A DNA stretch of 64,000 bases from Pantoea sp. GD03673. GTDB taxonomy: Bacteria > Pseudomonadota > Gammaproteobacteria > Enterobacterales > Enterobacteriaceae. The notes below the pieces were generated by a model that saw nothing but the letters and a program-made list of their open reading frames with translations, did not search any database and was not told where the DNA came from. The stretch covers positions 124,001-188,000 of the forward strand of contig NZ_JAOCKJ010000001.1 of the NCBI RefSeq assembly GCF_029844725.1. Direction: 5' to 3'. Shown in pieces: positions 36,638 to 46,724 of this stretch (its first letter is position 1; each line of letters starts with the position of its first letter). Position numbers and translations under genes: made by a program.

Positions 36638-39406
36638 TTAATCCTCAAGCGTCGTAGACGACTGCGCTTTACGCGCTTTGGCACGGGCGATGGCTGCGGC
36701 AATAGCGGCCTTACGCGCATCATCGGGTTGATTCAGTTCAGGTGCCTGTTCCGGTTCAGCATTGGCATTGTTGGCCTGTTCCTGAGCCTGCTCCGCGCTC
36801 TCTACTGCAAAGTGTGCGGCGGTGGCGAGCGCTGCTGCGTTACGGGAAGCGGCATCGGCTTCACTTTCAGCCTGGGCGGCTTTCTTCGCTTTGGCACGGG
36901 CGATAGCGGCCTGAACGGCGGCTTTACGCGGGTCGGTTTCAGGGGCGGCGTCCGGTGCAGCTTCAGCAGCAGCGTCCGGCACGGCGTTATTAACGCTCTC
37001 CGATACAGCCGGAGCCGTCGTATCAGCGCCGTCAGCCTGGGCGGCTTTTTTCGCTTTGGCGCGGGCGATAGCCGCCTGCACGGCAGCTTTACGCGGGTCG
37101 GTTTCTGCGGCGGCGTCGGGCGCAGCGGCGGCAGTGCTTTCCGGTGCGGCTTTCTTCGCTTTGGCGCGGGCGATAGCCGCCTGCACTGCGGCTTTACGCG
37201 GATCGGTTTCAGCGGCAGCGTCAGGCGCAACGTCGGCAGTGCTCTCCGGTGCGGCCGGTGTTGCTGCATCAGCGCCATCAGCCTGGGCGGCTTTTTTCGC
37301 TTTGGCGCGGGCGATAGCCGCCTGCACCGCGGCTTTACGCGGGTCGGTTTCTGCGGCGGCGTCGGGCGCAACGTCGGCAGTGCTTTCCGGTGCGGCCTGT
37401 ACTGCTGCGTCAGCGCCGTCAGCCTGGGCGGCTTTCTTCGCTTTGGCGCGGGCGATAGCCGCCTGCACCGCAGCTTTACGCGGGTCGGTTTCAGGAGCGG
37501 CGTCGGGCGCAGCGGTGGCTGTGCTCTCCGGTGCGGCCGGTGTTGCTGTATCAGCACCATCAGCCTGGGCGGCTTTTTTCGCTTTAGCGCGGGCGATAGC
37601 GGCCTGCACCGCAGCTTTACGCGGATCGGTTTCTGCGGCAGCATCGGGCGCAGCGGCGGCAGTGCTTTCCGGCGCGGCCGGTGTTGCTGCATCAGCGTCT
37701 GCTGGCGCCTCAGCCGGTGAGACTTTCTTTGCTTTTGCGCGGGCAATGGCCGCTTCAACCGCCGCTTTACGGGGATCGACTGACTGACGCGTCACCGGCT
37801 GCGTTTCAGCCTGCGCTTCGGCCTGACGCAGACGCGCCTGCGCATGGCGGGCTTCACGCTGGGCTTCAAGGGTCGCCGCATCCGGCTCAGCGGCCTGACG
37901 GGTTTTCACCCGCGCTTTGGCTGCCGCCAGCTCACTGGTATCCGTCAGGGCTACACGCTGTTTCGCCTCTTCATGACGCGCTTCACGCGCCTGCTTTTCA
38001 CGCTCCAGTCGCGCCTGACGCGCTTCAAAGCGGGCTTTGGCTTCCAGCGTGCGTTTCGCTTCCAGATCGATGGCACGCAGTTCCGCTTTTTCCTGGCGGT
38101 AATATTGCACCAGCGGGATATTACTCGGGCAGACATAGGCGCAGGCACCGCATTCGATGCAGTCATCAATATGATGGGCACGCGCTTTATCGTGATCGCC
38201 GCCCTGGCTGTACCAGAAAAGCTGCTGCGGCAGCAGTTTGGCGGGACAGGCATCGGCACAGGCGGAACAGCGAATGCAGGATTGCTCTTCGTCGTTGTTG
38301 CCCATCTCACTGGCAGACGGCGCAAGAATACAGTTGGTGATCTTCACCACCGGCACATCCAGCGATGGCAGCGTAAAGCCCATCAGCGGCCCGCCCATGA
38401 TCACCATCTGGCGCGGCGCAGGCGTAAAACCGACGTGATGCAGCAGATGGCTGATTGGCGTACCAAGGCGGCTCCAGACATTACGCGGCTGGGCAATCGC
38501 CTCGCCGGTCAGCGTCACCACGCGTTCGGTGATCGGTTCACCATTGATAATCGCCCGTTTAACCGCCCAGGCGGTGCCGACGTTCTGCATCAGCACGCCA
38601 ATATCGGTCGAACGCCCGCCATGTGGCACTTCCATGCCGGTCAGAATACGGGTCAGCTGTTTGGCACCCCCTGAGGGATACTTGGTGGGGATCACCCGGA
38701 TGTGCAGATCGCGCTCGCTACCCAGCGCCTGTTTCAGTGCGGCAATTGCGGCAGGTTTATTATCTTCAATGCCAATCAACACCTGCTCTGCCTGGAGCAC
38801 CCAGGCGAGAATGCGGCTCCCTTCCAGCACTTCGGCGGCGTAATCCTGCATCAGGCGATCGTCAGCGGTGATGTAAGGTTCACACTCCGCTGCATTGATA
38901 ATCAGGGTTTTAACCCCGCGCAACCCGCCTTTCAGCTTGGTGGCGGTAGGGAAGCCCGCGCCGCCCAGACCCGCGATGCCCGCATCGTGAATGCGCTGCA
39001 CGATGTCGGCGCGTGGGTGCTGACGATAGTCTGGCAGGGGATCGAGCGGCATCCAGCGGTCATCGCCATCGGGCGTCAGAAAGAGGCAAAGCTCTGACAG
39101 ACCTGAAGGGTGCGCGGTCATATGCTGACCGATATCCTCAATGACACCGGAGGTGGGCGCATGCACCGGTAACATCCGGCCCGTGCCAAAGGTCAGGGGC
39201 TGACCGCGCAGCACCCTGTCGCCGGGCGCAACGCAGATCTCGCCTTCGTGTCCGATATGCTGTTTCAGCGGGATAACAAAACGGTGCGGCAACGGCAGTT
39301 CGCTGAGCGGCGTGCCGTTAGACTGGGTTTTCATTTCCGGCGGATGAATGCCGCCCTGAAAATCCCAGACCTTCTCTTTTTTCAGGAAGTTAAACAGATT
39401 AAGCAT
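36638..39406 (-). CDS. rsxC: Electron transport complex subunit RsxC with expanded repeat tail
   Basis: 922-residue peripheral subunit; E. coli RsxC has 740. The first ~360 residues are the NAD(H)/FMN-binding SLBB-type core ([41 protein letters not shown]). Two [4Fe-4S] motifs follow: [12 protein letters not shown] and [12 protein letters not shown], near 375-425. An Arg/Glu-rich linker leads into a tail with eight copies of a [18 protein letters not shown] helix joined by Ala/Pro-rich spacers. The core passes electrons between a soluble donor and RsxB/D/G. The tail is species-variable in RsxC proteins. It overlaps rsxB by 8 bp and is tightly coupled to rsxD. Confidence 0.96.
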   Translation of the reverse strand: MLNLFNFLKKEKVWDFQGGIHPPEMKTQSNGTPLSELPLPHRFVIPLKQHIGHEGEICVAPGDRVLRGQPLTFGTGRMLPVHAPTSGVIEDIGQHMTAHPSGLSELCLFLTPDGDDRWMPLDPLPDYRQHPRADIVQRIHDAGIAGLGGAGFPTATKLKGGLRGVKTLIINAAECEPYITADDRLMQDYAAEVLEGSRILAWVLQAEQVLIGIEDNKPAAIAALKQALGSERDLHIRVIPTKYPSGGAKQLTRILTGMEVPHGGRSTDIGVLMQNVGTAWAVKRAIINGEPITERVVTLTGEAIAQPRNVWSRLGTPISHLLHHVGFTPAPRQMVIMGGPLMGFTLPSLDVPVVKITNCILAPSASEMGNNDEEQSCIRCSACADACPAKLLPQQLFWYSQGGDHDKARAHHIDDCIECGACAYVCPSNIPLVQYYRQEKAELRAIDLEAKRTLEAKARFEARQARLEREKQAREARHEEAKQRVALTDTSELAAAKARVKTRQAAEPDAATLEAQREARHAQARLRQAEAQAETQPVTRQSVDPRKAAVEAAIARAKAKKVSPAEAPADADAATPAAPESTAAAAPDAAAETDPRKAAVQAAIARAKAKKAAQADGADTATPAAPESTATAAPDAAPETDPRKAAVQAAIARAKAKKAAQADGADAAVQAAPESTADVAPDAAAETDPRKAAVQAAIARAKAKKAAQADGADAATPAAPESTADVAPDAAAETDPRKAAVQAAIARAKAKKAAPESTAAAAPDAAAETDPRKAAVQAAIARAKAKKAAQADGADTTAPAVSESVNNAVPDAAAEAAPDAAPETDPRKAAVQAAIARAKAKKAAQAESEADAASRNAAALATAAHFAVESAEQAQEQANNANAEPEQAPELNQPDDARKAAIAAAIARAKARKAQSSTTLED
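36650..37785 (-). repeat. Eight-copy tandem repeat in the 3' part of rsxC
   Basis: DNA repeats of mostly about 114-120 bp encode [18 protein letters not shown] plus a variable Ala/Pro linker. Six internal copies have identical helix sequence; the first ([18 protein letters not shown]) and last ([18 protein letters not shown]) have diverged. One linker is shortened (between the fifth and sixth copies), as expected from unequal recombination. Copy number is likely to vary between strains. Confidence 0.92.
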
Positions 39407-39977
39407 GAGTTTCTACCGGGATCACCCGTACAGGAATGGTATTCAAATCCCACTTCCAGTTAGCTGGCGTGGTCGCGACCGGACGCATTTCAATACAGTC
39501 AGTCGGGCAGGGCGCGACACAGAGATCGCAGCCGGTGCAGACATCGCTCAGCACGGTGTGCATGGCGCGGGTGGCCCCGACAATCGCATCCACCGGACAG
39601 GCCTGAATACATTTGGTGCAGCCAATGCAGTTGGCCTCATCGATAAACGCCACGGTGCGCACCGGCTCTTTTGCCGTTTCATCGCCATCAATCGGCTGCG
39701 GTTCAACGTTAAGCAGCGCAGCCAGCTTGAGCATGGTCTGTTCACCGCCCGGCGCGCATTTATTGATCGCTTCACCGTTGTTGCCGACCGCATCGGCGTA
39801 GGGACGGCAGCCAGGGTAGCCGCACTGCCCGCACTGACTCTGCGGCAGAATGGCATCTATCTGCTCAACGATAGGGTCTTCTTCGACCTCAAAGCGGCGC
39901 GAGGCGTAACCCAGCAGGGCACCGAACACCAGGCTCAGTGCACTTAAAACGGCAACAGCAATCCAGATCGCGGTCAT
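39399..39977 (-). CDS. rsxB: Electron transport complex subunit RsxB (ferredoxin-like)
   Basis: 192-residue iron-sulphur subunit. An N-terminal membrane anchor ([20 protein letters not shown]) is followed by an Fe-S domain with [13 protein letters not shown], and then two bacterial-ferredoxin [4Fe-4S] motifs, [16 protein letters not shown] and [16 protein letters not shown]. It relays electrons from RsxC to the membrane subunits. Its ATG overlaps the rsxA stop (TGATG). Confidence 0.97.
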   Translation of the reverse strand: MTAIWIAVAVLSALSLVFGALLGYASRRFEVEEDPIVEQIDAILPQSQCGQCGYPGCRPYADAVGNNGEAINKCAPGGEQTMLKLAALLNVEPQPIDGDETAKEPVRTVAFIDEANCIGCTKCIQACPVDAIVGATRAMHTVLSDVCTGCDLCVAPCPTDCIEMRPVATTPANWKWDLNTIPVRVIPVETHA

Positions 39978-40558
39978 CAGAATTTCACCAGACCGCTGAA
40001 GCCCATAAAAGCCAGCGCCATCAGGCCCGCCGTAATCAGGGCGATGGAATTGCCTTTAAACGGGGCAGGCACGTTGGCCAGCACCAGCCGCTCACGCATG
40101 CCAGCGAACAGCACCATGACCAGGGAGAAGCCGATAGACGCGCTGAAACCATACAGAGCGGCCTGCATAAAGGTGTGGTTGAGGTTAACGCTCAGCAGAG
40201 GCACGCCCAGCACCGCACAGTTGGTGGTGATCAGCGGCAGGAATATCCCCAGCAGGCGATAGAGCGACGGGCTGGTTTTACGCACCACCATTTCGGTGAA
40301 CTGCACGACGACAGCGATCACCAGGATATAGGCCATCGTACGCAGATAGACCAGATCCAGCGGCAGCAGAATAAGATGGTTGACCAGCCACGCGCAGATA
40401 GAGGCCAGCGTAATCACGAATGTCGTGGCAAGGCCCATGCCAATCGCCGTTTCCAGTTTTTTGGAAACGCCCATAAAAGGACACAGGCCGAGAAACTTCA
40501 CTAATACGAAGTTGTTCACCAGCACGGTGCCAATAAAGAGAAGGAGATAATCGGTCAT
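39977..40558 (-). CDS. rsxA: Electron transport complex subunit RsxA
   Basis: 193-residue inner-membrane protein with about six helices and the family start [29 protein letters not shown], here at residues 2-30. It is the homologue and partner of RsxE. It is the first gene of the rsxABCDGE-nth operon, and its promoter must lie in the 123-bp gap before ydgK. Confidence 0.97.
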   Translation of the reverse strand: MTDYLLLFIGTVLVNNFVLVKFLGLCPFMGVSKKLETAIGMGLATTFVITLASICAWLVNHLILLPLDLVYLRTMAYILVIAVVVQFTEMVVRKTSPSLYRLLGIFLPLITTNCAVLGVPLLSVNLNHTFMQAALYGFSASIGFSLVMVLFAGMRERLVLANVPAPFKGNSIALITAGLMALAFMGFSGLVKF

Positions 40559-40681
40559 TTTTTCGCCTGGGAGCCAGAAAGCGGCTTATTATCATTGATA
40601 GCGCGGCGTATCTCAACACCCGCACCTGCCGCAGAGCGGCAGACCGCACTCAGAATTAAATTCCTGACATCACTCACAGCA

Positions 40682-41125
40682 TTACGGCGCGATAAAGGTC
40701 GATTTTACCCGCTTTGAGCGTTTGAAATAGGGCGCAAACACCGCAGCGGCCAGCAGCGACAACAGTAACGTCTGAAGGGCACGGCTGTCGGCAACCGGCG
40801 TAAAAGCAAAGGTTTTCAGCGCCAGCAGCACAGTTATCAGCAGCCAGAGCAGATAGTGGCGCGGTAAGCGACGGGAGCGCTTGAAGAAAAGCCAGCTGAT
40901 CCAGAGGCTGTAGGCCCAGACCGCCACGGCGGTAAGCAGCGAAATGGCCCAGTAAGAGAGGAGAGTGCTGCCGTGTGAAAACAGCGCCACACGCCATTCT
41001 GCATTAAAGAGAGGGGTCAGATACATCGCCAGCACCAGAACGGTGGTTAACAGGGTCATTATCAGCCAGGCCAGCGGCAGCAAAAGCCAGCCACCAATAC
41101 GCGGCGCAGCAACCTGTTCATTCAT
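40682..41125 (-). CDS. ydgK: DUF2569 inner-membrane protein YdgK
   Basis: 147-residue protein with four hydrophobic helices, of the DUF2569 family. The ATG at 41125 (MNEQVAAPRIGGWLLLPLAW) has AGGA upstream and is preferred to a far-upstream start. The IGGWLLLPLAWLI pattern is the family N-terminus. Function is unknown. The order cnu-ydgK-rsxA matches E. coli. Confidence 0.85.
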   Translation of the reverse strand: MNEQVAAPRIGGWLLLPLAWLIMTLLTTVLVLAMYLTPLFNAEWRVALFSHGSTLLSYWAISLLTAVAVWAYSLWISWLFFKRSRRLPRHYLLWLLITVLLALKTFAFTPVADSRALQTLLLSLLAAAVFAPYFKRSKRVKSTFIAP

Positions 41126-41232
41126 CGTGGTTATTCCTGTCTCAGGGAGTTGAAGCGCAGCAGAATAACATGTCCAGAGGGGCACGCCCATCCGGACAAG
41201 ATCAGAGGTAAACGCCATTATTCAGCCGGAAA

Positions 41233-41448
41233 TCACACCACGTAGCGCCACACCGTTTTTGGGACACAGCCAAGATCATATAACCGTCCGCCAGAAACCA
41301 GTTCAGCACGGCGGTGATCGGCAGCCCGATACATATTGATGATTTCCATATCATTCGTAAGGGAGTAGTTAAGGTGGTCGAAAAGCTTTTCCAGACTGTC
41401 TGAATTATTTACTTTGCGGAATTTAAGCAGGTAATCGTGCGCAGTCAT
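41233..41448 (-). CDS. cnu: Hha/YmoA-family nucleoid protein Cnu (YdgT)
   Basis: 71-residue Hha-like co-regulator, the same length as E. coli Cnu. It pairs with H-NS or StpA to silence horizontally acquired DNA and also binds oriC. Family sequence is clear: [20 protein letters not shown] and [20 protein letters not shown]. The ATG at 41448 is chosen by family length among three nearby ATGs; no good ribosome binding site is visible. It marks the left boundary of the inserted sugar-uptake block. Confidence 0.93.
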   Translation of the reverse strand: MTAHDYLLKFRKVNNSDSLEKLFDHLNYSLTNDMEIINMYRAADHRRAELVSGGRLYDLGCVPKTVWRYVV

Positions 41449-41782
41449 CATTGCCATAACAGATAGAAGTACAAAGGAGTGCTCAGTATAGGGTGCAAGC
41501 CAGGGCTGTCCAGATCGGGCGGATTAAAAAAGGCGAAAATCAGACTAAAACACCCTACCAGCCATTAAAAGTCCAAATGTGCTACTTTAATTGCTGTTTG
41601 CGACAGCCTGCGGATGAAATGAACGTAAATGGCACGCTAACCCATTGACGCCCAAGCCGGAACAGCGCGTTAAACAGGCATCTAAAATATTATTTATCAT
41701 CCCTTCAGGCCAGCCGGTGAGTCAGTGCCTTCTTTCTGGCATTTTCAGCCCGGATAAAATGTCTCTTTAACGACCCCGCTCA

Positions 41783-41796
41783 GAGAAACGTTTCGC
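41783..41796. promoter_or_regulatory. Candidate LacI/GalR-family operator (distal)
   Basis: GAGAAACGTTTCGC contains the perfect palindrome GAAACGTTTC, the core of many LacI-family operators. It lies ~107 bp upstream of the second site, a spacing similar to the two gal operators in E. coli. Confidence 0.45.
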
Positions 41797-41887
41797 GAAA
41801 GAATGGCCGCCGCAAACGACTGTGCGGGCAATCACAAATCCCATTTTTTGTTCTTCGCAAACCGGATAACCCGTTTTGTACGCCTGC

Positions 41888-41903
41888 CTGTAATCGTTTC
41901 CAG
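41888..41903. promoter_or_regulatory. Candidate GalR-type operator ahead of ytfQ
   Basis: CTGTAATCGTTTCCAG fits the 16-bp GalR/GalS pattern CTGNAANCGNTTNCAG at every fixed position. It lies ~230 bp before the ytfQ start. Control of ytfQ by GalR has been described in E. coli, which makes the site plausible. Confidence 0.6.
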
Positions 41904-42132
41904 TGGCATTAAGCATAAGCGATTCTGTTTATTACAATTATTTAACGGTCATTGTTTTATTTTTCAGCTGTTTTATCCATAACACGCTGCCCGGAAAACC
42001 CGCCACGCCGCACGTAACCCCTTTAAATTGCTCTGTTTTGTGAAGTGTGTCGCCATTATGCACGCTTTTTTAGTCCAGTCTAAGCAGGCTCTCTACCCTA
42101 AACAGCAAACGCCTTTCAGAGGATTAAAAACT

Positions 42133-43089
42133 ATGTGGAAACGTTTACTTCTGACCACGCTGGTCAGCGCCGCGTTAACCGGCCCGGTGCTCGCTGCAGA
42201 TATGACGGTTGGCTTCTCGCAGGTAGGTTCGGAATCTGGCTGGCGTTCGGCGGAAACCAACGTCGCGAAAAGCGAAGCCAAAAAACGCGGCATCACCCTG
42301 AAAATCGCCGACGGACAGCAGAAGCAGGAGAATCAGATCAAAGCGGTCCGTTCGTTTATTGCTCAGGGCGTTGATGCCATTTTCATCGCGCCAGTCGTGC
42401 AGACCGGCTGGGAGCCTGTTCTGGAAGAAGCGAAAGAGGCCAAAATCCCGGGTTACCTGCTGGACCGTGCCATCGTGGTGAAAGACAAATCGCTTTATCA
42501 GGCGGTGGTGACGGCTGACAACGTTCTGGAAGGCAAGCTGATTGGCGACTGGCTGGTGAAAACCGTGGGCGACAAGCAGTGTAACGTGGTGGAACTGCAG
42601 GGCACGGTCGGTGCCAGCGTCGCAATCGATCGTAAGAAAGGCTTTGCTGAGGCGATTAGCAATCATCCAAACATTAAAGTGATCCGTTCGCAGTCCGGTG
42701 ACTTTACCCGCAGTAAGGGTAAAGAGGTGATGGAGAGCTTTATCAAGGCAGAGAACAACGGCAAAAACATCTGCATGGTTTACGCGCACAACGATGATAT
42801 GGCCATCGGTGCCATTCAGGCGATCAAAGAAGCCGGTCTCAAACCGGGCAAGGACATTCTGACGGGGTCGATTGATGGCGTACCGGATATCTACAAAGCG
42901 ATGCTGGCAGGTGAGGCTAACGCCAACGTGGAGCTGACGCCGAACATGGCTGGCCCGGCGTTTGATGCGCTGGAGAAATTCAAAAAAGATGGCACGCTGC
43001 CGCCAAAAGTGATCAAGACCGAGTCGAAGCTGTTCCTGCCTGCCGACGCGCAGAAGGAGCTGGATAAGAAAAATGGTATGGGTTACTGA
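42133..43089 (+). CDS. ytfQ: Galactofuranose ABC transporter, substrate-binding protein YtfQ
   Basis: 318-residue periplasmic sugar-binding protein, the same length as E. coli YtfQ, which binds galactofuranose. The ATG at 42133 has AGAGGA upstream and starts a signal peptide ending at PVLA-AD. The mature start DMTVGFSQVGSESGWRSAETN and the later HNDDMAIGAIQAI are characteristic. It is the first gene of ytfQRT-yjfF. A terminator-like hairpin behind it should make it more abundant than the membrane genes. Confidence 0.95.
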   Translation: MWKRLLLTTLVSAALTGPVLAADMTVGFSQVGSESGWRSAETNVAKSEAKKRGITLKIADGQQKQENQIKAVRSFIAQGVDAIFIAPVVQTGWEPVLEEAKEAKIPGYLLDRAIVVKDKSLYQAVVTADNVLEGKLIGDWLVKTVGDKQCNVVELQGTVGASVAIDRKKGFAEAISNHPNIKVIRSQSGDFTRSKGKEVMESFIKAENNGKNICMVYAHNDDMAIGAIQAIKEAGLKPGKDILTGSIDGVPDIYKAMLAGEANANVELTPNMAGPAFDALEKFKKDGTLPPKVIKTESKLFLPADAQKELDKKNGMGY

Positions 43090-43118
43090 TTCACTGACCC
43101 GCCACAGACCAGCCGCAG

Positions 43119-43140
43119 ACCGCCCTACGGGGCGGTTTTT
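43119..43140 (+). terminator. Intergenic hairpin between ytfQ and ytfR
   Basis: Stem ACCGCCC / GGGCGGT with a TACG tetraloop and five T residues. It likely acts as a partial terminator and 3' stabiliser, giving excess binding protein. Confidence 0.8.
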
Positions 43141-43165
43141 CATGACGTAAGGCGGAGTGAGCAGA

Positions 43166-44686
43166 ATGACCACGCAAATTGAATCACCGCTGTTATCCAT
43201 CAGCGGCGTCAGCAAAGGTTTTCCCGGCGTCAAAGCGCTGAGCGACGTTTCCTTTGATATCCGTAAAGGGGAGATCATGGCGCTGCTGGGGGAGAACGGT
43301 GCCGGGAAATCGACGCTGATCAAGGTGCTGACCGGGGTTTACAGCCGTGACGCAGGCACCATTACTCTGAATGGTGCGCCGATTACACCGCATAATACCG
43401 CCCAGGCGCAGGAGATGGGCATCGGCACCGTCTATCAGGAAGTGAATATGCTGCCGAACATGTCGGTGGCGGATAACCTCTACATTGGCCGTGAGCCGCG
43501 CCGCTTTGGCATGATCGATCGCCGCCGGATGGTGCGTGATGCCGATGCGCTGATGCGTAACTACGGTTTTTCGCTTGATGTGACACGCCCGCTGGGCCAC
43601 TACTCGGTGGCGATGCAGCAGATTATTGCCATCTGCCGCGCGGTGGATCTTTCAGCGCAGGTGCTGATCCTCGATGAGCCGACAGCCAGTCTGGATGCCA
43701 GCGAAGTTGAGATGCTGTTTACCCTGATGGCGCAGTTAAAAGCCAAAGGGATGAGCCTGATTTTCGTGACCCACTTTCTTGACCAGGTGTACCGCATTAC
43801 CGATCGCATCACCGTGCTGCGAAACGGACAGTTTATCGCTACCCGAGATACTGCCACGCTGCCGCAGATTGAGCTGATTAAGCTGATGCTGGGTCGCGAA
43901 CTGCTGGAGACGGCGTTGCAGCGGCAGGGCAGTACGCTGCGCAGTCATCAGCCGGTGGTGTCGTTTGAAGATTACGGCAGGAAGGGCACGATAGAACCCT
44001 TTAACCTGGCGGTACGGCCCGGCGAAGTGGTGGGACTGGCCGGTCTGCTGGGGTCGGGGCGCACCGAAACCGCCGAGGTTTTGTTTGGTATTCGCCGCGC
44101 CGATCGCGGGACCGCGAAGATCAAAGGCAAAGTGCAGCGGATTACCAATCCGGCGAAAGCCTCACAGCTGGGCATGGGATTTTGCCCGGAAGATCGCAAG
44201 ACTGACGGCATTATCGGTGCCGCCTCCGTTCGGGAAAATATTATTCTGGCGTTGCAGGCACAGCGCGGCTGGTTACGGCCGATTAAAAAGCGCGAGCAGC
44301 AGGCCATTGCCGATCGTTTTATTAAGCGTCTCGGCATCCGCACGCCGCACGCTGAGCAGCCGGTGGAGCTGTTATCGGGCGGCAACCAGCAGAAGGTGCT
44401 GCTGTCGCGCTGGCTGGTCACGAAACCGCAGTTTTTAATCCTCGACGAACCGACGCGCGGTATTGATGTGGGCGCGCACGCCGAGATTATCCGTTTAATT
44501 GAATCCCTGTGCGCCGATGGTCTGGCGCTGCTGGTGATCTCCTCTGAACTCGAAGAGCTGGTCGGTTATGCCGATCGGGTGTTGATCATGCGCGATCTGA
44601 AGCAGGTGGCAGAAATTCCACTGGAGCAGCTTTCGGTGGCGTCGATCGTGAATGCTATCGCAGACGGAGGGGCAAAACATGCTTGA
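43166..44686 (+). CDS. ytfR: Galactofuranose ABC transporter ATPase YtfR
   Basis: 506-residue double-domain sugar-import ATPase (CUT2 type). The first half has Walker [10 protein letters not shown], the degenerate HYSVAMQQ signature region and Walker B ILILDEPTASL. The second half has the usual degenerate Walker A (GLLGSGRTE), LSGGNQQK and [12 protein letters not shown]. The ATG at 43166 has GGAG upstream. It overlaps ytfT by 8 bp. It powers uptake through YtfT and YjfF. Confidence 0.95.
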   Translation: MTTQIESPLLSISGVSKGFPGVKALSDVSFDIRKGEIMALLGENGAGKSTLIKVLTGVYSRDAGTITLNGAPITPHNTAQAQEMGIGTVYQEVNMLPNMSVADNLYIGREPRRFGMIDRRRMVRDADALMRNYGFSLDVTRPLGHYSVAMQQIIAICRAVDLSAQVLILDEPTASLDASEVEMLFTLMAQLKAKGMSLIFVTHFLDQVYRITDRITVLRNGQFIATRDTATLPQIELIKLMLGRELLETALQRQGSTLRSHQPVVSFEDYGRKGTIEPFNLAVRPGEVVGLAGLLGSGRTETAEVLFGIRRADRGTAKIKGKVQRITNPAKASQLGMGFCPEDRKTDGIIGAASVRENIILALQAQRGWLRPIKKREQQAIADRFIKRLGIRTPHAEQPVELLSGGNQQKVLLSRWLVTKPQFLILDEPTRGIDVGAHAEIIRLIESLCADGLALLVISSELEELVGYADRVLIMRDLKQVAEIPLEQLSVASIVNAIADGGAKHA

Positions 44687-45695
44687 GTCGCCTATGACAT
44701 CTGAAAAACCGCCACGGCGTAAGCTGAAGTTTCCGCCAGGCATGCCGCAAATCGCTGCGCTGCTGCTGGTGCTGTTGATTGACAGTCTGGTAGCCAGTAA
44801 TTTTTTTGCCGTGCATTTGCAGGATGGCCGTCTGTTCGGCAGCCCGATCGATATTCTTAACCGTGCGGCCCCGGTTGCGCTGCTGGCGATTGGGATGACG
44901 CTGGTGATCGCCACCGGCGGCATCGATCTGTCCGTCGGTGCAGTGATGGCGATAGCCGGGGCGACCGCGGCCACGCTGACCGTCGCCGGACACGGTGTGC
45001 CGTTTATTATTCTCGCCACACTGGGAACCGGTTTAGCCTGTGGGGTGTGGAATGGGGTGCTGGTGGCGCTGCTGCGTATTCAGCCGTTTGTTGCCACGCT
45101 GATTCTGATGGTCGCCGGGCGCGGTATCGCTCAGCTGATTACGCAGGGCCAGATTGTGACGTTCGACAGTGACAGTCTTGGCTGGTTTGGTAACGGTTCG
45201 CTGTGGATGTTGCCGGTTCCGGTCTGGATCACGCTGGTGGTTGCGCTGGCGGTCTGGCTGCTGACGCGCAAGACCGCGTTGGGTCTGTTTATCGAAGCGG
45301 TGGGCATTAATCTGCGGGCGGCCCGCAATGCGGGTGTCACCGGCTGGCTGGTGGTGATGTCCACCTACGCGATCAGTGGCGTCTGTGCCGCCGTGGCGGG
45401 CCTGATCGTCGCGGCGGATATTCGCGGCGCGGACGCCAATAACGCCGGTTTATGGCTGGAGCTGGATGCGATTCTCGCCGTGGTGATCGGAGGGGCATCG
45501 CTGATGGGAGGCCGCTTTAATCTGGTGTTGTCGCTGATTGGCGCGCTGATTATTCAGTCGATGAATACCGGGATTCTGCTTTCTGGCTTCCCGCCTGAGC
45601 TGAATCAGGTTGTGAAAGCGGTGGTGGTGATGTGCGTGCTGTTGCTGCAGTCACCGCGGTTTATTGCGATGTTAAAACGGAGACGCCCGACATGA
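44679..45695 (+). CDS. ytfT: Galactofuranose ABC transporter permease YtfT
   Basis: 338-residue inner-membrane permease of the RbsC/AraH type with about nine or ten helices. The conserved IGMTLVIATGGIDLSVGAVM block is at about residues 68-90. The ATG at 44679 has GGAGG upstream and lies inside the end of ytfR. It overlaps yjfF by 4 bp. Confidence 0.94.
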   Translation: MLESPMTSEKPPRRKLKFPPGMPQIAALLLVLLIDSLVASNFFAVHLQDGRLFGSPIDILNRAAPVALLAIGMTLVIATGGIDLSVGAVMAIAGATAATLTVAGHGVPFIILATLGTGLACGVWNGVLVALLRIQPFVATLILMVAGRGIAQLITQGQIVTFDSDSLGWFGNGSLWMLPVPVWITLVVALAVWLLTRKTALGLFIEAVGINLRAARNAGVTGWLVVMSTYAISGVCAAVAGLIVAADIRGADANNAGLWLELDAILAVVIGGASLMGGRFNLVLSLIGALIIQSMNTGILLSGFPPELNQVVKAVVVMCVLLLQSPRFIAMLKRRRPT

Positions 45696-46678
45696 TTAAA
45701 CGTCATCTTCCGCTGATGATCACCTTACTGGTGTTTGTGGCGGGTTACCTGTTTTGTCTGAGTCAGTTTCCGGGCTTCGCCTCTACCCGGGTGATCTGCA
45801 ATATTCTGACCGATAACGCGTTCCTCGGGATTATCGCCGTCGGCATGACTTTTGTGATTTTATCGGGCGGTATCGATCTTTCGGTTGGCGCGGTAATCGC
45901 CTTTACCGGTGTGTTCCTGGCGCGGGCGATTGGTGATTTCCATGTCGATCCGCTGCTGGCGTTTGCGCTGATTCTGTCACTGGGTGCGTTGTTCGGTGCC
46001 ATGATGGGCTGGCTGATTGATGCACTGAAGATCCCGGCATTTATTATTACGCTGGCAGGGATGTTTTTCCTGCGCGGCTGCAGTTATCTGGTGTCGGAGA
46101 ACTCAATCCCAATCGATCATCCGTTTTATACCCTGCTGTCCAGCCTGGCGTGGAAAGTGCCGGGCGGAGGGCGTCTTAGCCTGCTGGCGGTGATTATGCT
46201 GGTGGTAGTGCTGGGCGGGATTATTCTGGCGCACCGCACGCGCTTCGGTAACCAGGTTTACGCCATCGGTGGCAATCTGACCTCCGCGCAGCTGATGGGC
46301 GTTTCAACCCGTGCGACCACCATTAAGATTTATATGCTTTCCACAACGCTGGCGACGCTGGCTGGCATTGTTTTTTCAATCTATACCTCGGCAGGTTATG
46401 CGCTGGCCGGGCTGGGTGTGGAGCTGGATGCGATTGCATCGGTGGTGATTGGCGGCACGCTGTTGTCGGGAGGTGTCGGTACGGTGTTGGGCACCCTGTT
46501 TGGTGTGCTGATTCAGGGGCTGATCCAGACCTGGATTAATTTCGACGGCACGCTGAGTTCGTGGTGGACCAAGATCGCCATCGGCATTCTGCTGTTTGCG
46601 TTTATCGCGCTGCAGCGGTTACTGACGGTGATCTGGGATCGTCAGCAGAACGCGCCGGTTAAGCGAATCCCTGGCTGA
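45692..46678 (+). CDS. yjfF: Galactofuranose ABC transporter permease YjfF
   Basis: 328-residue second permease of the galactofuranose importer; E. coli YjfF has 331 residues. It carries the same VGMTFVILSGGIDLSVGAVI block near residue 50-70. YtfT and YjfF form the heterodimeric channel. Coupled to ytfT by an ATGA overlap; it ends the operon and is followed by a hairpin. Confidence 0.94.
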   Translation: MIKRHLPLMITLLVFVAGYLFCLSQFPGFASTRVICNILTDNAFLGIIAVGMTFVILSGGIDLSVGAVIAFTGVFLARAIGDFHVDPLLAFALILSLGALFGAMMGWLIDALKIPAFIITLAGMFFLRGCSYLVSENSIPIDHPFYTLLSSLAWKVPGGGRLSLLAVIMLVVVLGGIILAHRTRFGNQVYAIGGNLTSAQLMGVSTRATTIKIYMLSTTLATLAGIVFSIYTSAGYALAGLGVELDAIASVVIGGTLLSGGVGTVLGTLFGVLIQGLIQTWINFDGTLSSWWTKIAIGILLFAFIALQRLLTVIWDRQQNAPVKRIPG

Positions 46679-46696
46679 GTCGTGAATGTCCTGGTC

Positions 46697-46724
46697 AAAG
46701 GCGGCGCTGAGGGGCCGCCTTTTA
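46697..46724. terminator. Terminator between yjfF and the convergent acetyltransferase gene
   Basis: 9-bp stem AAAGGCGGC / GCCGCCTTT with an 8-nt loop followed by T. It overlaps the stop codon of the leftward gene, so it may act for both. Confidence 0.75.

Larger units (their letters stand above)
41449..42132. promoter_or_regulatory. Divergent control region between cnu and ytfQ
   Basis: 684 bp without a supported gene. It must hold the cnu promoter (leftward) and the ytfQ promoter (rightward). Two LacI-family-type operators are described separately. The rest is moderately AT-rich with no further element that can be defended. Confidence 0.5.

Noticed and set aside
36802..37758. A 318-codon Arg/Pro-rich frame and several Ala-rich frames on both strands over the rsxC repeat
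   Set aside because: They are shadow frames created by the GC-rich repeats; only the rsxC frame has motifs, start context and operon placement.
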